64,000 bases of DNA from Xestospongia muta. Lineage: Eukaryota > Porifera > Demospongiae > Haplosclerida > Petrosiidae. Below, piece after piece: positions 9,806 through 21,800 of the stretch. The DNA is taken from NCBI GenBank assembly GCA_963693285.1, contig OY848918.1:2673501-2737500 (forward strand), given 5' to 3'. The notes beneath the pieces are model-generated. The model searched no databases. It saw nothing but the letters and a program-made list of their open reading frames with translations, and was not told the origin of the DNA. Within the stretch, counting starts at the first letter, position 1. Every line of letters starts with the position of its first letter. Both the position numbers and the translations under genes were made by a program.

Positions 9806-9989
9806 CTCTAATTTTTGTCGGTCTAATTGTATCTTCATATCTTTTTTCAGGTTTTACAATTAGTTGTTCAACACCTGGCGGTAAAGATAAAGGTTCAGCA
9901 GTTCCTTTTTGTAATCTTGTGTTTTTATTTTTAGATAACCATTTTTCAGCTACTCGATCTATAATTTGTTGTTGTCTTTCAGCTCCAGT
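9806..9989 (-). pseudogene. Element gene cut by the right junction
   Basis: An open frame, rich in Gln, Arg and Lys (contains QQQIIDRVAEKWLSK), runs from the junction at about 9989 to a stop near 9806, just upstream of the long repeat gene. No start codon lies inside the element, so the 5' end was removed when the element's right boundary formed. This is the main evidence that the element is a fragment. Confidence 0.45.
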
Positions 9990-10360
9990 TTAGTAAAGAT
10001 CACTAACTTGTACTCTAAAGATAACAACAGCATTATGTGGATTATCAGGATCAACTTCAATATGATAATGTGTTAATATTACCTGTGGAACTAAGGACAG
10101 TATTAATGATATAGTATATAGTGATATTACCTAATGAAGTATTGAAATAGTACATTGTCTCATTTCCAGTACTAGCTCCATTAGTAGCTGGTATAGTTAC
10201 TGTATATATCTCATTAGATATAATGATATCACTTAGTAGATAATATATACTAGTACTAGTAGTGATGTTAGTAATGTTAAGTTCTAATATAGTAATACTG
10301 TGGAGTATAGGACAACCAGATAGACTTGGAGGAGGTAACCACACTAACAGAACACCAGAG
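9990..10360 (-). pseudogene. Type II receptor exons left beside the element
   Basis: One FN3-like exon (acceptor at about 10360; SGVLLVWLPPPSLSGCP, ends near 10130) and the next short exon (EVDPDNPHNAVVIF, donor at about 10000) match the type II exons at 40.72-40.37 kb. This copy is open where the 40.5-kb copy has a stop. No signal-peptide exon lies between it and receptor paralog 2, and downstream exons are missing because the element begins there. The fragment therefore marks the host side of the right junction. Confidence 0.6.
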
Positions 10361-10824
10361 CATTGTGCTAAATAATTTAAATGATAAGATAAGGAGAAAG
10401 AAGTAACACTAATAACACTATAAGACAAAATATATTGTGGTACCTCCATATCGTACACTACATGATATAATTATATACAATACTTCTTATGAATTCTCCT
10501 TCTACAATGTCAATAATATAATATAATATGCTGAGTATTAAGGAGTTATTGTAATACACTGATATGATAAGTAGTGTTTGATCGAGTAACACTGTCATTG
10601 TTGATATCACAATAACTATTATAATGTCAATATTATAATACTAGTAGTATATAGTTCCTATAATAATGAGACCATGAGGTAATAATGAATGTTATAGATT
10701 AATTTTGAAAAGTTTGCAGTACATGTCACTAATAACAAAGCGAACAATTACTATTTTCGTATAAAATATTAATTCAATAAAAAATTTGATCATTAATTAT
10801 ATAGTAGTCAATTTCATTAAATAG

Positions 10825-13800
10825 TTAATTACTAGCCAAATTTTCATAATCATCATTTTCTCGTTGTTGTTGTTCACCAGGTAGTACTTCATACATCATA
10901 TCATCATTTCTATTCACTGATGTAGCATATGATACATTATGTTGTGTAGTAAGTACTGGTTCATATGATATATTAGACTGTGCTATAATATCAGAAGATT
11001 TAGAGTAATCACAAATTGTTATATTGTTATCTAAATATAAAAAATATTATATAAACTATTATATTAATAATTTATTACTTTTTTGTTTTCGTTTTAAGTA
11101 GACAATACAGAATATACTAAATATTATAACAGCTGTCAGTATGGAAGAGATCACACTAGCTACTATAACTGATACTATCAATGTTGTAATAGTAGTACTA
11201 GTAGCAGTAGTAGCTAGTAATAAATTAATATATTAATTAATATTACTACAATATATAACATACCAGTTATTAACTGTTTATTAACTATAAGAGAAAATGT
11301 ATAACTGACATTTCGAAATGAACATGTGTAGTTAGCAGTGTCTTCAACTTGAGGGTTTGTGATATTAAGTACATTACCAGATATGACATCAGGAGGAATA
11401 GGTACTCCATTATCACGTCTAAATAGATATATCAATGATATCATTATGACATATCATAGATATATGACTTACGTCCATGTGACAGAAATAGGTGGGGTTC
11501 CTCCAGTATCCAAATTACAAGCAAGGACTACATCATTACCAGCTGTAACAGGTCCATATACTATACTAGTTACTATAACTTTTAATTCTAAATCAAACAT
11601 TATAATACAAATTGTGACCACACCCATTTATTATTACCTAATGTAGTAAAGTCAACAGTTGGACTGATAAGTTGTGGACAATTATCATTTCCAATTCTGA
11701 TCAGTCGGATTTCATAAAAGGTCTTTGGCATTAAGTCAGTAAACATGTACTGAGACACATTAGAAGTAAAGATTTTCTCTCTAGTACTAGACCAATCTTG
11801 ACCTATTGACAAATTATAGTCAATTATCTTTTATTATTATATATACCTTGTAGTCGATATTGTAGATGCTGGTCTAGATTCTCAGAGGATGGAGTCCATC
11901 TCACAGTAGCTTGTAATGCAATAATGTTTGATACAGAGAGTTGTAAAAGAGCATCTGGTCACATGACTATCACATGATTATTAAATAAACTGGAGAGCAA
12001 ACCTGTTGTTTTTGATATAGTAGTGTTGTGACTTTGTCCACCCTCTATATTAGAGCCAGCAACACTTACACTGTTTGTGTGTATGTGTGTGTGTGTGTGA
12101 GAGAGAGTAACCACAAATAATATCATAGACAAGATTTACCTGTATCTATTTGAGTTCATAAGTGATTCTACTATATATATCAGGTTAGATGGTTCTAAGT
12201 TACCATGTAGTATATAGTCCTCAGCTGATGTAGTATTATCATTTCGTACATACACTTGATAACTTGAAATATCCTGTCCACCATTTTCTAAAGGTGGTTG
12301 CCATGACACACATAAAGAGTCAGGGTAAGAAGTAATGTTGAGCATATTAACAGCTAATGGAGCTAGAATGAAGACAAATAGATGAATAATTAACAATAAA
12401 TAACAATAACCTTACAAACCACAACTAAAATCACACTATAATTACTGTCCATTAAGAAACCTAAACATTGTGACCATTATGTCCATATAAGGGCATGATT
12501 TGATATATGGTATGATAAAAATGTCTATTATTAACTTGTATCACTACAACCTACATGTTGTGGGTGGACTTATGGAGCTTTTTAGACATTATGCTACACA
12601 TACATCTAACTGATGTCCTATAATATCAGTAATATAATACAATAATTCACACACATTTAGCACCTGACACTATTTCCTTCTCAACACTTTATATATAATA
12701 TTGTATACAATATATTAGCACAAAGTACACTAAATTAGGACCAAAAACAACTGAAGAGTTTATAAAAGTAATCTATCAATATCATAACATACTAGTTTGT
12801 CATTTAACATCAAACCATCATCATCATTAGTATTGATTATACTACTAATGTTCAATTCTAATAGTTGACTTAAGACTTATAGGACTCTGTACTAACTATT
12901 ATGACAACAATTTAGTTATCAAAAATAATTCCCTTCTACATTTAGAAGGAATCGTATCAAGTGTGTTGATATCATTAATTCCCACAATGTTGCAAATTGA
13001 AAAGTAAATGAATAGATCCAGAAATAGATATATAACTATGTTGTTATAAACACATCCATTACCATTCATAATAAGAAACCTAATGAGAAAATGATGTATA
13101 TGTCCTTATATGGACATATACATCAATTAATAAATGTACACATAACACAGTAACTTATGATCAATATCAGTTCTTATTATGATCTGATGTATATGTCCTT
13201 ATATGGACATATACATCAGATCATCATTATTAAACTACTAAGATATGGTTCCTTCTAAAAATAGAAGTTACTACATTTGGTAATGATCTGTTGTCAGTAC
13301 AATAGTGAAGATATTTAATTAATTTCCACAATGTTTGCAATTTGAAAAGTAAATGGACAGAAATATGTGACTAATGGATACACAATATGACTTAATGGAT
13401 GTATAATGTAAACAATATGGATACACAAACTAGTAAATGGACATATAATAACATAGTAACTTACGATCAATATCAGTTCTTGTTGTCACAGTGTTACTAT
13501 CAGGACTCCTTCCAACACTATTATTAGCATATACAGTCACTATATAATATGTACCCTTCATTAGATCACCAATATCAACAGTAGTGGGTGGAGTTAATAC
13601 AATCACAGATATCATTGATTGTGACTGATCTACTGGAACATATGTCACTGTAAAAGACAACACTGGTGTCTGTGTAAATGGATCTCTGTTATCCTATAAA
13701 AATAAGTAGGAGTGACATAATAATGATGACATATAGTTAATTGATCATAACATAATTGAACAATTCCAGCTATAATATTGACAGTTTGTCAAGTCAAGTT

Positions 13801-15627
13801 ATAACATGATATAGTAGTATTAACAGTGACTGTATATTAGGAGGTAGGAGTACTGACTAAATTAGGTAGTACATTAGCTCATAGGATGATAGAACTAGTT
13901 ATAATGATTGCTAGTAGTAATACTGATGGAAGTTATTGACATGTATGTCATTTATGAGTGATATAATGAATGTATATTGTAATATTACTTACAGTCCATG
14001 ATACTATCAAAGCAGTTGAGTTGATTGCAGTTACAGAATTAAGGGTAGGAGCATTAGGAACTGAGATAGAACGAGATAGAGACTGAAATGAATATTATTA
14101 ACTTAACTTACCTAGTGGTGCAGTTTCAATAGTTACACTCACTGGTGTACTGGTACCTACTATAATGCTAACAGTATTAAGAACTATAACAGTAAAATTG
14201 TATGTTGTAAGTGGTTGAAGGTCTGATATAGTTGTCTCTGTCCCAGGGACTAGCCCTTCCTTATTAGAGTCAGAACTATTGCTATTATTAACAGCTACAT
14301 ATGTTATATTAACTCCAATAATATCAGCATTGCCATTAAAGCCATAAGACCAGGTCAGTTTAACAGAACTGGTACCAATTAGTTGGGCAGTTAATGAAGT
14401 AACAGGAGAAGGAGCAACTGGAGGGGGAGAGAGAGAAAAAGAAAAATTTGTAATCATGTTGACTTAACATAACTAACCTTGTACAGTGATATTAACTCCA
14501 GAACTGTCCATTCCAATTATATTTTCTGTTACACATACATAATTTCCACTGTTTTCTAGTCCTTGAAGAGTCAAAGTTAACTCAGTATGTGTAGATTGAG
14601 TATTGACTGAAATATGAGTGAAGTTATCAGGATTACGAACAGTCCCATTATGTTGCCATGTTACTTTTTTAGGAGTAGGGTTTCCATCAAAGGTACAGTT
14701 AATAATGACCATGTTTCCCACAGGTAATACTGAACTAGCGGGAGTGATAGAAGTGATAACTACAGGATCTAAAATTAAAGAATGATATCAAACTAGAAAC
14801 CCAAAGAAAATGAACACATCAACAATGCAAAGAGTTCAAAGAATATTAACTTACATTGTACATTAATAGTGACATTGGACATAGTAATGTCTGGTACAAT
14901 ATCTTTAGTGGATTGACAAATATAGAGTCCACTAGATTGTCTTTGAATATTAGTGAAGGGCAAGTTAAGAGGAGGAGTTGTGACTTTATTTGTTAGATTA
15001 CCACCAGTACTGTTGAACCATTGATAGAATGTAGGATCATCAATATCATCAAGATCAGTATTACCAGGATCATCACAAAAAAGAGTAAGATTTGTACCTT
15101 CAACAACATCCACTGTAGTACCATTAGGAGATATGATGGGATTTCTGAAGACTATTACAGAATACATGTTAATACTACATTATTATTATTATAACTTACT
15201 AAATTCTATTACAGTAATATAGCGTTGACCTTGTGCAGAGCATCTCAAAACATTTCCAACACTGAGTACATTACCAGGGTTTGGAAGAATTAAAAGAGCT
15301 TCAGAATCAATGAGAACATTTCCATTAACACTACCATTAGTTAACTGAGTGCCATCAAGAAACCACATCACAGTAGAAGGACATGGGGTTCCAGTTGTGA
15401 AACAACATCGAAAACAGAAAGGGTTGTTTAGTGGCACAGGATATGATATATCATTAAAAAAATTATTTGAGATACCATTAGAAGGACATTGTTGACCTAG
15501 TACATCACCTACAGTATAGAGGAGTAGAGAAAGATAGAGTATAAAAACAATGCAGCATACACTACTGCAGATAGACAAACCTACCTAGTACTAGGGCAGC
15601 TACTATAAAGAAGACTTTTAGCCTCAT
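10825..15627 (-). CDS. Ig/FN3 receptor with ITAM tail, paralog 2 (complete)
   Basis: All 15 exons are open and joined by GT-AG sites, giving about 900 residues. The order is: signal peptide (ATG 15627, MRLKVFFIVAALVLG); Ig1 (15508-15200); Ig2 (to about 14856); Ig3 (to about 14477); FN3-1 (about 14418-14112); FN3-2 (two exons, to about 13465); FN3-3 (from about 12364, two exons); FN3-4 (to about 11642); membrane-proximal Ig (two exons, to about 11264); a single membrane segment in exon 14 (LIVSVIVASVISSILTAVII); a tail of about 68 residues ending at 10825. The tail holds D-x-x-YEVL-x11-YENL, a full ITAM consensus, and an ISYEPV motif that fits an ITIM. Exons are mostly phase 1, so domains can be shuffled. 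A type I membrane receptor signalling through tyrosine phosphorylation is inferred; the ligand is unknown. Confidence 0.88.
12070..12106. repeat. (GT)n(GA)n microsatellite at an exon edge
   Basis: A GT run followed by GAGAGAG sits immediately beside the acceptor of exon 9 of paralog 2. In paralogs 4 and 5 the same place holds long pure GA runs, so the tract has expanded independently in an otherwise conserved intron end. Confidence 0.7.
13085..13215. repeat. Two copies of a small hairpin in intron 7 of paralog 2
   Basis: GATGTATATGTCC and GGACATATACATC form a hairpin around TTATAT at about 13091-13122 and again at about 13182-13213. Shorter relatives (ATGTCCTTGTATGGACATAT) occur at the same place in paralogs 4 (28047-28078) and 5 (43003-43030). 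Paralog 2 seems to have duplicated the unit together with its flank. Confidence 0.65.
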
Positions 15628-15814
15628 TATTATTTGCTTTCTTTCTTCACGGATCAATAGCAGTCGTACACTTTGTTCAGACACGAAGGGAGGGAAAAAC
15701 CAAGAATGTGGTACGATTCAATCAACGATTGCAATCTCAATCACACCATTATTGTAATTACTGTTTCGGTAACGCCCACAGCTTATACTTGATTACTTGT
15801 TACTGAGCTAAGAA

Positions 15815-16190
15815 ATGGGCGAGTGGAGGAACAGAACATCTTACATCAAGTTCTAATGACGAGGATCTTCAACAACGACTACGAGGACAGACAAGAGCAG
15901 CTGTAGAAGACTCAGAGACCTGGGTGGAGTTCAAAAGATACACTGTTTATAAAGTATGTGCTAGTTAATAAACAAAACAAACTATATTAACTATTTCTCT
16001 TACACTGCAGGTTGTAGTCAGATTAGAAGATAAATCTTATTTTATATTTAGATGATATAATGAGTTCAATGCATTGCAAGAGAAATAAAAAATTTCCTGA
16101 AGTCTCTCTTAAGTTGCCAGGGAAACCCATCTTTCTCAACAAAATTGATGCTAAATTCATTTTAAAAAAGACCATAATTTTATAATAAAT
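15815..16190 (+). pseudogene. PX-domain fragment resembling SGK3, divergent from paralog 2
   Basis: Two plus-strand exons joined by a GT-AG intron (about 15953-16010) read SETWVEFKRYTVYKVVVRLE followed by DKSYFIFR. This matches the first strands of a PX (phosphoinositide-binding) domain, closest from memory to SGK3. The arginine expected after FIFR is a stop (AGA TGA TAT), and a second stop follows EFNALQEK. A later segment (FPEVSLKLPGKPIFLNKID) still looks like PX but is out of frame. It is therefore a dead exon fragment. The same fragment with the same stop lies at 52.41 kb, so it was broken before the region duplicated. Confidence 0.6.
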
Positions 16191-16447
16191 CTTGTTAAAG
16201 TAAGTGGGTTAAGTCAGACTATGAAATTAGTTAAAATACATGTACAATTATGTACAAAAACAAGGTCTTTGATTTCATTAGTTGTCATGGCAATAAAGAT
16301 GACTATATACAAGCAGTTTTCAATTGTTTTCCTTTATGATGTTTAGGTCTTTTTAGAACAAGATTTTAATGCTCTCTCTCTCTCTCTCTCTTAGAATACT
16401 CATAATCTAGATTATGGACCAGTACATGAGATAGTCTTTGTTTAACA

Positions 16448-16790
16448 TTTAGTCCACAGGATTATTACAAGAGAGGACAAGATCTGTACCTTCAGTACAT
16501 CTAATGTTACATTAGATCCACAGTTTAGAGATAGAATAGAATATATAGTATTGAGATAGTATACATATAACAGACTATACAGACTATAATATGTGAATTT
16601 ATTAAACTTAGCTGTTTTAATAGTATGTGTTCCTTGAGTCTTCATCTGTTACTGATTGTGAGGAACATGTAAGATATTCATTAACACTAAGTATATATTT
16701 ATAGGATTTAGTACTATTAGTACATTATCACTAACAATAAGAACTCCATTCATACTACCATTAATTAAGCTTCAAGCATTATCAGTCATA
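16448..16790 (-). pseudogene. Decayed Ig-exon remnants
   Basis: Short stretches resemble antisense receptor exons: about 16453-16505 resembles the start of Ig2 (GGACAAGATCTGTACCTTCA), and about 16740-16785 resembles part of Ig1 (TCCATTCATACTACCATTAA). No usable frame survives. A matching pair is found at about 53060-53110 and 53345-53390. Confidence 0.4.
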
Positions 16791-16953
16791 CCCATTGTTA
16801 TGGTTTAGCATTAATGAAATTCATTGGTTGTTATATGTGTTGGCAGTTAAAGGTTACAATTTAATTTTATGTCACTCTGATTGTCTTATCTGATTATCTT
16901 CAGACCAGGATCCATTAATAATTATCCCATCACAATATTGCTCTATTGTCAGG

Positions 16954-17469
16954 TTATGTGGAGAAGATGGAGGTCCTGTGTATTAAATGAATAAAAACAT
17001 TATCTGACATTTTAGACTTACCTATTACTGTCAGAAAGACAGGGTCATAGAAGTTTACACCTCCAAAATCATCAAATATATACATATCAATTTTAGTACC
17101 ATCATCTGATATTTGAGCATCATAAATAGTACAGTAGTAAGAAATGTTGTTGAAACTAGTAAGAAGACATTGATCATCCTGAACTTTACAATCATTAAAA
17201 TATGCCATTGGACAACATTGTACTAGTGTCTATGAAGAAAAGACAGCAGTCTGTCCTACATAGACAGTTGTGTTTGCAGGAGGACCAGTCAATCCTTCAT
17301 TATCTGTACACACATAATATAATGTGGTTACTAGTTAACAAGTAACTTACAACACACATCTGGTCCAGTTGGAGGCCTTGTACAAATAGGGCTGGGGTCA
17401 TTACATTGAGAGCCTACTGTAAATACTAACCAGGCAGGAAAAAATAATAGCACTAGTAGTCTCATCATG
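16954..17469 (-). pseudogene. Type II receptor 5' exons with in-frame stop
   Basis: The signal-peptide exon (about 17469-17355, MMRLLVLLFFPAWLVFTVG, then Cys/Pro-rich to DVCC) is intact. The Ig-like exon continues to about 17020 (ending DPVFLTVIG) and is the best copy of this Ig domain in the window, with Cys residues in NDCKVQDDQC and NISYYC. A TAG at about 17231-17233, after GQTAVFSS, interrupts it. The downstream FN3, membrane and tail exons are absent here, though their relatives lie at 24.3-25.9 kb. Confidence 0.65.
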
Positions 17470-17835
17470 AAGATAGGTAAGATATTATCCTGAAACTACT
17501 TCAATTGTCTCTTTATCAGCAAATGCATTGAATGTCAGTGTATGTTATTATCACAGGTCATAATCGAGGCTATTCCTACATTATTATTCTATTCTTATGT
17601 CCTTAAATGGTTTTTATTATGATAAATAACATCATGTAGTTACAATGTTAGCTGCAATGTCAATATCATAACACTAGTTATATATAGTTCCTATAATAAT
17701 GAGTGTCAAATAAATTTTTGTAAATGTTTTGATATATGTCACTAATAATAAAAAGAACAATTACTATTTTCATGTAAAATATTAATTCAATAAAGATCTG
17801 ATCGTTAATTATATAATAGTCAATTCAATTAATAG

Positions 17836-18440
17836 TTAATTACTAGCAAAATCTTCATAAACATTATTGTCTTGTTGTTGTTTACCAGGTAGCACTTCAA
17901 ACATTATATCATCATTTCTATTCATTGATGTAGCATATGATACATTATGTTGTGTAGTAAGTACTGGTTCATATGCTATATTAGACTGTGCTATAATATC
18001 AATATAATACATACAATTTATATAATAGCAACTTACTAAAATTGTCAATTAATTGTCAACCCAACATTATAGAGTATGGAAGGAAATGACATTGATATTT
18101 GATACCACTAATAACAGGAGTTATATCAACTGTTTTTATCTAAGTTTGAAATGTATCTAAATATAGTGATAGAATATTATAATTTGATTATAATATTCTA
18201 TTCTAATTAAATTGTCAATTAATGTTAGATTTGGTAATAAGTTCAAATTAGACCAGAAGAAATGAACTGAACAGTTAAACTGATCAATAGAAGACACAAG
18301 ATGTAGTCCTTCATTTATTGTAATAGTTCCATTATTAGTTACAGTAATATTATAATCACTGTAATTAGAGAAATGTCCACATGTTATATTAACAGATAAA
18401 TGAGTAGGATATAATGGAGTACAATCAACATCAATAACCT
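17836..18440 (-). pseudogene. Chimera: type II Ig-like exon followed by type I receptor tail
   Basis: The upstream part (about 18437-18225) matches the type II exon at 40.3-40.1 kb (VIDVDCTPLYPTHLSVNITC). The downstream part (18040-17836) is a type I cytoplasmic tail, with the ITAM position changed from YEVL to FEVL and from YENL to YEDF, so both tyrosine motifs are altered. No membrane exon lies between them. The piece looks like a recombination product rather than a gene. Confidence 0.6.
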
Positions 18441-18828
18441 GTATATAGAGGATAGGATCAATTTAATTAGAGTAAAGACCACTAACTTGTGCTCTAAAAA
18501 TAACAATGTAGATATAATATAATAATTTTTAGATATAATGATATCACTTAGTAGATAATATATACTAGTACTAGTAGTGATGTTAGTAATGTAAGTTTTA
18601 ATATAGTAATAGTATAATAGAGTATATCATTATTAAACTACACATGTCACATTTTGTAAACTTGTTGACAATAAACCATTGTTAGGACAATTGTGTACAT
18701 TACTGTATATTGAGTTCATTTACAAACAGTGAACAAACTGATGGTAACTGTTCCAATTGAAGATGTTAAATACATGTAAAAATATATGTAAACTCATTAA
18801 ATTTTTTCTATTGAAGATGTGTACACTA

Positions 18829-21800
18829 ACTGTACAAGCTGTTGCATTATCTTTATTAAAATAAGGACTTGTACAAGAACTGGACAATTGTTTTCATTGT
18901 AATACATACATATCATATATAAGCAGGTTCGTTTAAGTAGAATGTCAAATTTAATTATTATAAAGACACTTTTAAAGATTAACCGTTTGGAACACTGAAG
19001 TTTTCTTTAAGTACTCAAATGACTCTGAAAGCTTTTACAAATGCAAAGGTTTCCCTTTTTAACAGTAACTGGGGCAAACAAAGAACCTATCTATTTGTTA
19101 TTGTTTATAACAAATTATATGTCTCCTAATATTTGGAGATACACACGCACAATACTAATGTTCTATGTTATTATATAACAGTTAATTTTACAAACAGTTA
19201 ATTACTAGCTTAATTTTAATAATAATCATCATTGTCTTGTTGTTGTTGTTCACCAGGTAATACTTCATACTGATATTAATAAATAATATTTGTATCCTCA
19301 ACAATTGTAGTTCTCATAAATTTAGTGTTTTGATCATATCAATTTTTGTTGATATTTAATTAATTCCCACAATATTTACAAATTGAAAATAAATATATGA
19401 CAAACATGTAATGACTTAATGGATGTATAATGTAAACAAAATGGACATATAAAGTACTAAATGGACATATAACACAATAACTTACGATCAATATTAGTTC
19501 TTGTTGTTACACTGTTACTATTAGGACTCCTTCCAACACTATTATTAGCATATACAGTCACTACATAATAAACTGTAAAGGTAATTATATTTAGAGTTCT
19601 ATGTTTATTGACAACAAGTCAGAACCTTACATAGTTATTAATAACAAGAACTTGATTTTGTCCATTATATTTCCTGTAATGGATCTGTTTTCACTTTAGG
19701 ATGTTTGTTTGCAATCTTAAAGAGGAAAGTAATTTGTTCCTTGCAGAATATACTGAGTAGCACTTAAGCCTTAAATAATACCACCTTTTCACCTTACCTA
19801 CACTAAGTTGTTCAGTTAACTGTGCTATTGCTGTGAATTTGTAATAATAAAAAAGTTGTCAAAGAAAACACAATGATAATATATAAAAAAACTAATAGCA
19901 ATAGTTTAAGCAAAACATAAAATAAAAGTTGTTATCAAAATACACAATAACAATAATTAATAAACTTCTAATTAAAAAATAAATAAATTTTTAAAAATAA
20001 AATTACACATAATTTTACTTTAATTAGTAAGTGTAAAGACACATAGTATTTGTTATGGATGAAGTGAGGATAGAGGTGCATCAATTATTATCAATTATAA
20101 TATTTGGAGGTTCAGTTCCTGCATGGATAATGAAGATATAGTAATAAATACTTTAAATTATCATATCTTCTAAGATATAATATAGTGACTACATGTATAT
20201 ACAACTATTTCATACATGACTGTTACAAAACCCTTTTTATATCTAAAAAGGAATTATTTATTATTGACTGGACTATATGTGACAAACATAAGATGTGCAT
20301 ATGTTTGTGATGATCTAATTTGTTTATACTATACTTTGCAAATATAATACATACTTTGTTCATTGATACATTTTAAAAAGGATTCAACTCACATAAGTGT
20401 TGAATCATCAAACATATACATATTGATCAATGCAGCCATTGCATTTGTTGTTTGATTAATAAGCTTTATAATGTACTAAAGGAAAAAAAATAAATCTAAC
20501 CAATTTGCCCACAGACTGAGAGATATCTGATTGTTTCACACCCTATAAATCATGTTAAAGAGTTTTCTACCTCTGAAGTGAATTGGGATGATTTCAACAA
20601 TTTCATTCAGAAGTTTTCTTTCCTACTATCTCTTACTGTATGTCAATTATCAAAGTATTTTTATATGAATTAATTATATATTATCTGAGGGATATAGGCC
20701 AAAGAATTATATCCTTTACAAAATTCAAAGTTTTTGTCACACGTATAGATCAATGAATTGTGATATTTTATGTAACATATTATGAGATTCATACTAACTG
20801 ATAAAATATTAGAGAAATTATAAATTAGGTATAAAAATGATATGAGTAATGAATTACATTGCTATCATTTGAACACCTTCTGAAGTTATCAAGTACTTTT
20901 TACTATTTGCTGAAGTGGACAGTGTTTCCTTTCTAAATACACACTTGTATAGACATACCTATCATAAATTAACAATATTAATAAACAATTATTTACAACA
21001 TCATTATGAATAATCAAATAAATGTTTAAAATTTATGCATGTGCTACTTGTGTCCTTTGTAGTTCACATGAACAGATGTATTGTATGAGCTATTTATTTG
21101 TCTTACTAGTTGGAGTAGCAACCAATATCAGCTATATCACTACAACAATTCTTCCAGTTGTGACAATGTTGATCACAATAGCATCCATTATTTTCACATT
21201 TTAGTGACAAGGACCAGTTACAACATCCAGAATAGTTGAGTTTAAGTGCTGAACATGAACCTAAAATAAAAATATGAACAACTTGATTAACTTATAGTGC
21301 TCAACTATCTTCAGTAATAGTTGGTATAGGTAAAGTAAATAACAGGTGTTGATAGTGAAGGTTTGATTATTGTGTATAATTAAGAATGATGATAAAAATG
21401 ATGATTGTTATATCATACATTGGATAATTATCACATCAGTAATTGTATATACTTACTACTTCATGCATGACTGTTTAGAAAAAACACTTCTAATTATTGA
21501 CTATATAGTCTGAAACATGACTAATTAATTCAATTATCACATCAATAATTGTATTTTATTACTACTTCATACGTGAAATGTTAGAAAAAAACAAACAAAT
21601 AAAAAAATAAACAAAAATGTCTAATTAGAAGTATTGACTAGTCTGACATGTGACATACAAAGACAAACATGACATAAACATTATTGAGATGACATGAAAT
21701 AAAAAAGTACATTAAAGTTAAGAAATATGTTTTGATTTTGATCCAGAAACTTTATTATCTGTTGACAAATCATTTTTCAGTAATGCTAGTTTCCCTTATA

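Larger units (their letters stand above)
3300..9989. mobile_element. Integrated virus-like or large DNA-element fragment (about 6.7 kb)
   Basis: Host similarity to the 17.4-17.63 kb paralogous sequence stops near 3290, and similarity to the type II exon at 40.37 kb resumes at about 9990. In between are about eleven intronless, tightly packed reading frames on both strands, including an ATGA stop-start overlap at 3934-3937, small basic and acidic proteins, two single-membrane-span proteins and a long Pro/Thr/Ser-rich protein with internal repeats. This density is unlike the host genes and is typical of dsDNA viruses or Polinton/adintovirus-type elements (family knowledge). I see no DNA polymerase B, integrase, packaging ATPase, protease or capsid signature, no terminal inverted repeats and no target duplication, and the rightmost frame is cut at the junction. 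It is therefore best described as a fragment of unknown family. Several frames are broken, so it is decaying. Confidence 0.65.

Noticed and set aside
3300..9989. Assigning the element to Polintons, adintoviruses or a named virus family.
   Set aside because: No polymerase, integrase, ATPase, protease or capsid motif is visible and no terminal repeats are found, so a family name would be a guess.
16442..16645. A 67-codon minus-strand frame, repeated at 53.06-53.26 kb.
   Set aside because: Composition is Tyr/Leu-rich AT noise; similarity between the copies is due to the segmental duplication, and part of it is a decayed Ig exon.
21022..21204. A plus-strand open frame of 60 codons at 21.0 kb, with a near-identical copy at 48.0 kb.
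   Set aside because: It is the exact antisense of the SMB2 exon, whose Cys pattern and splice sites support the minus strand.
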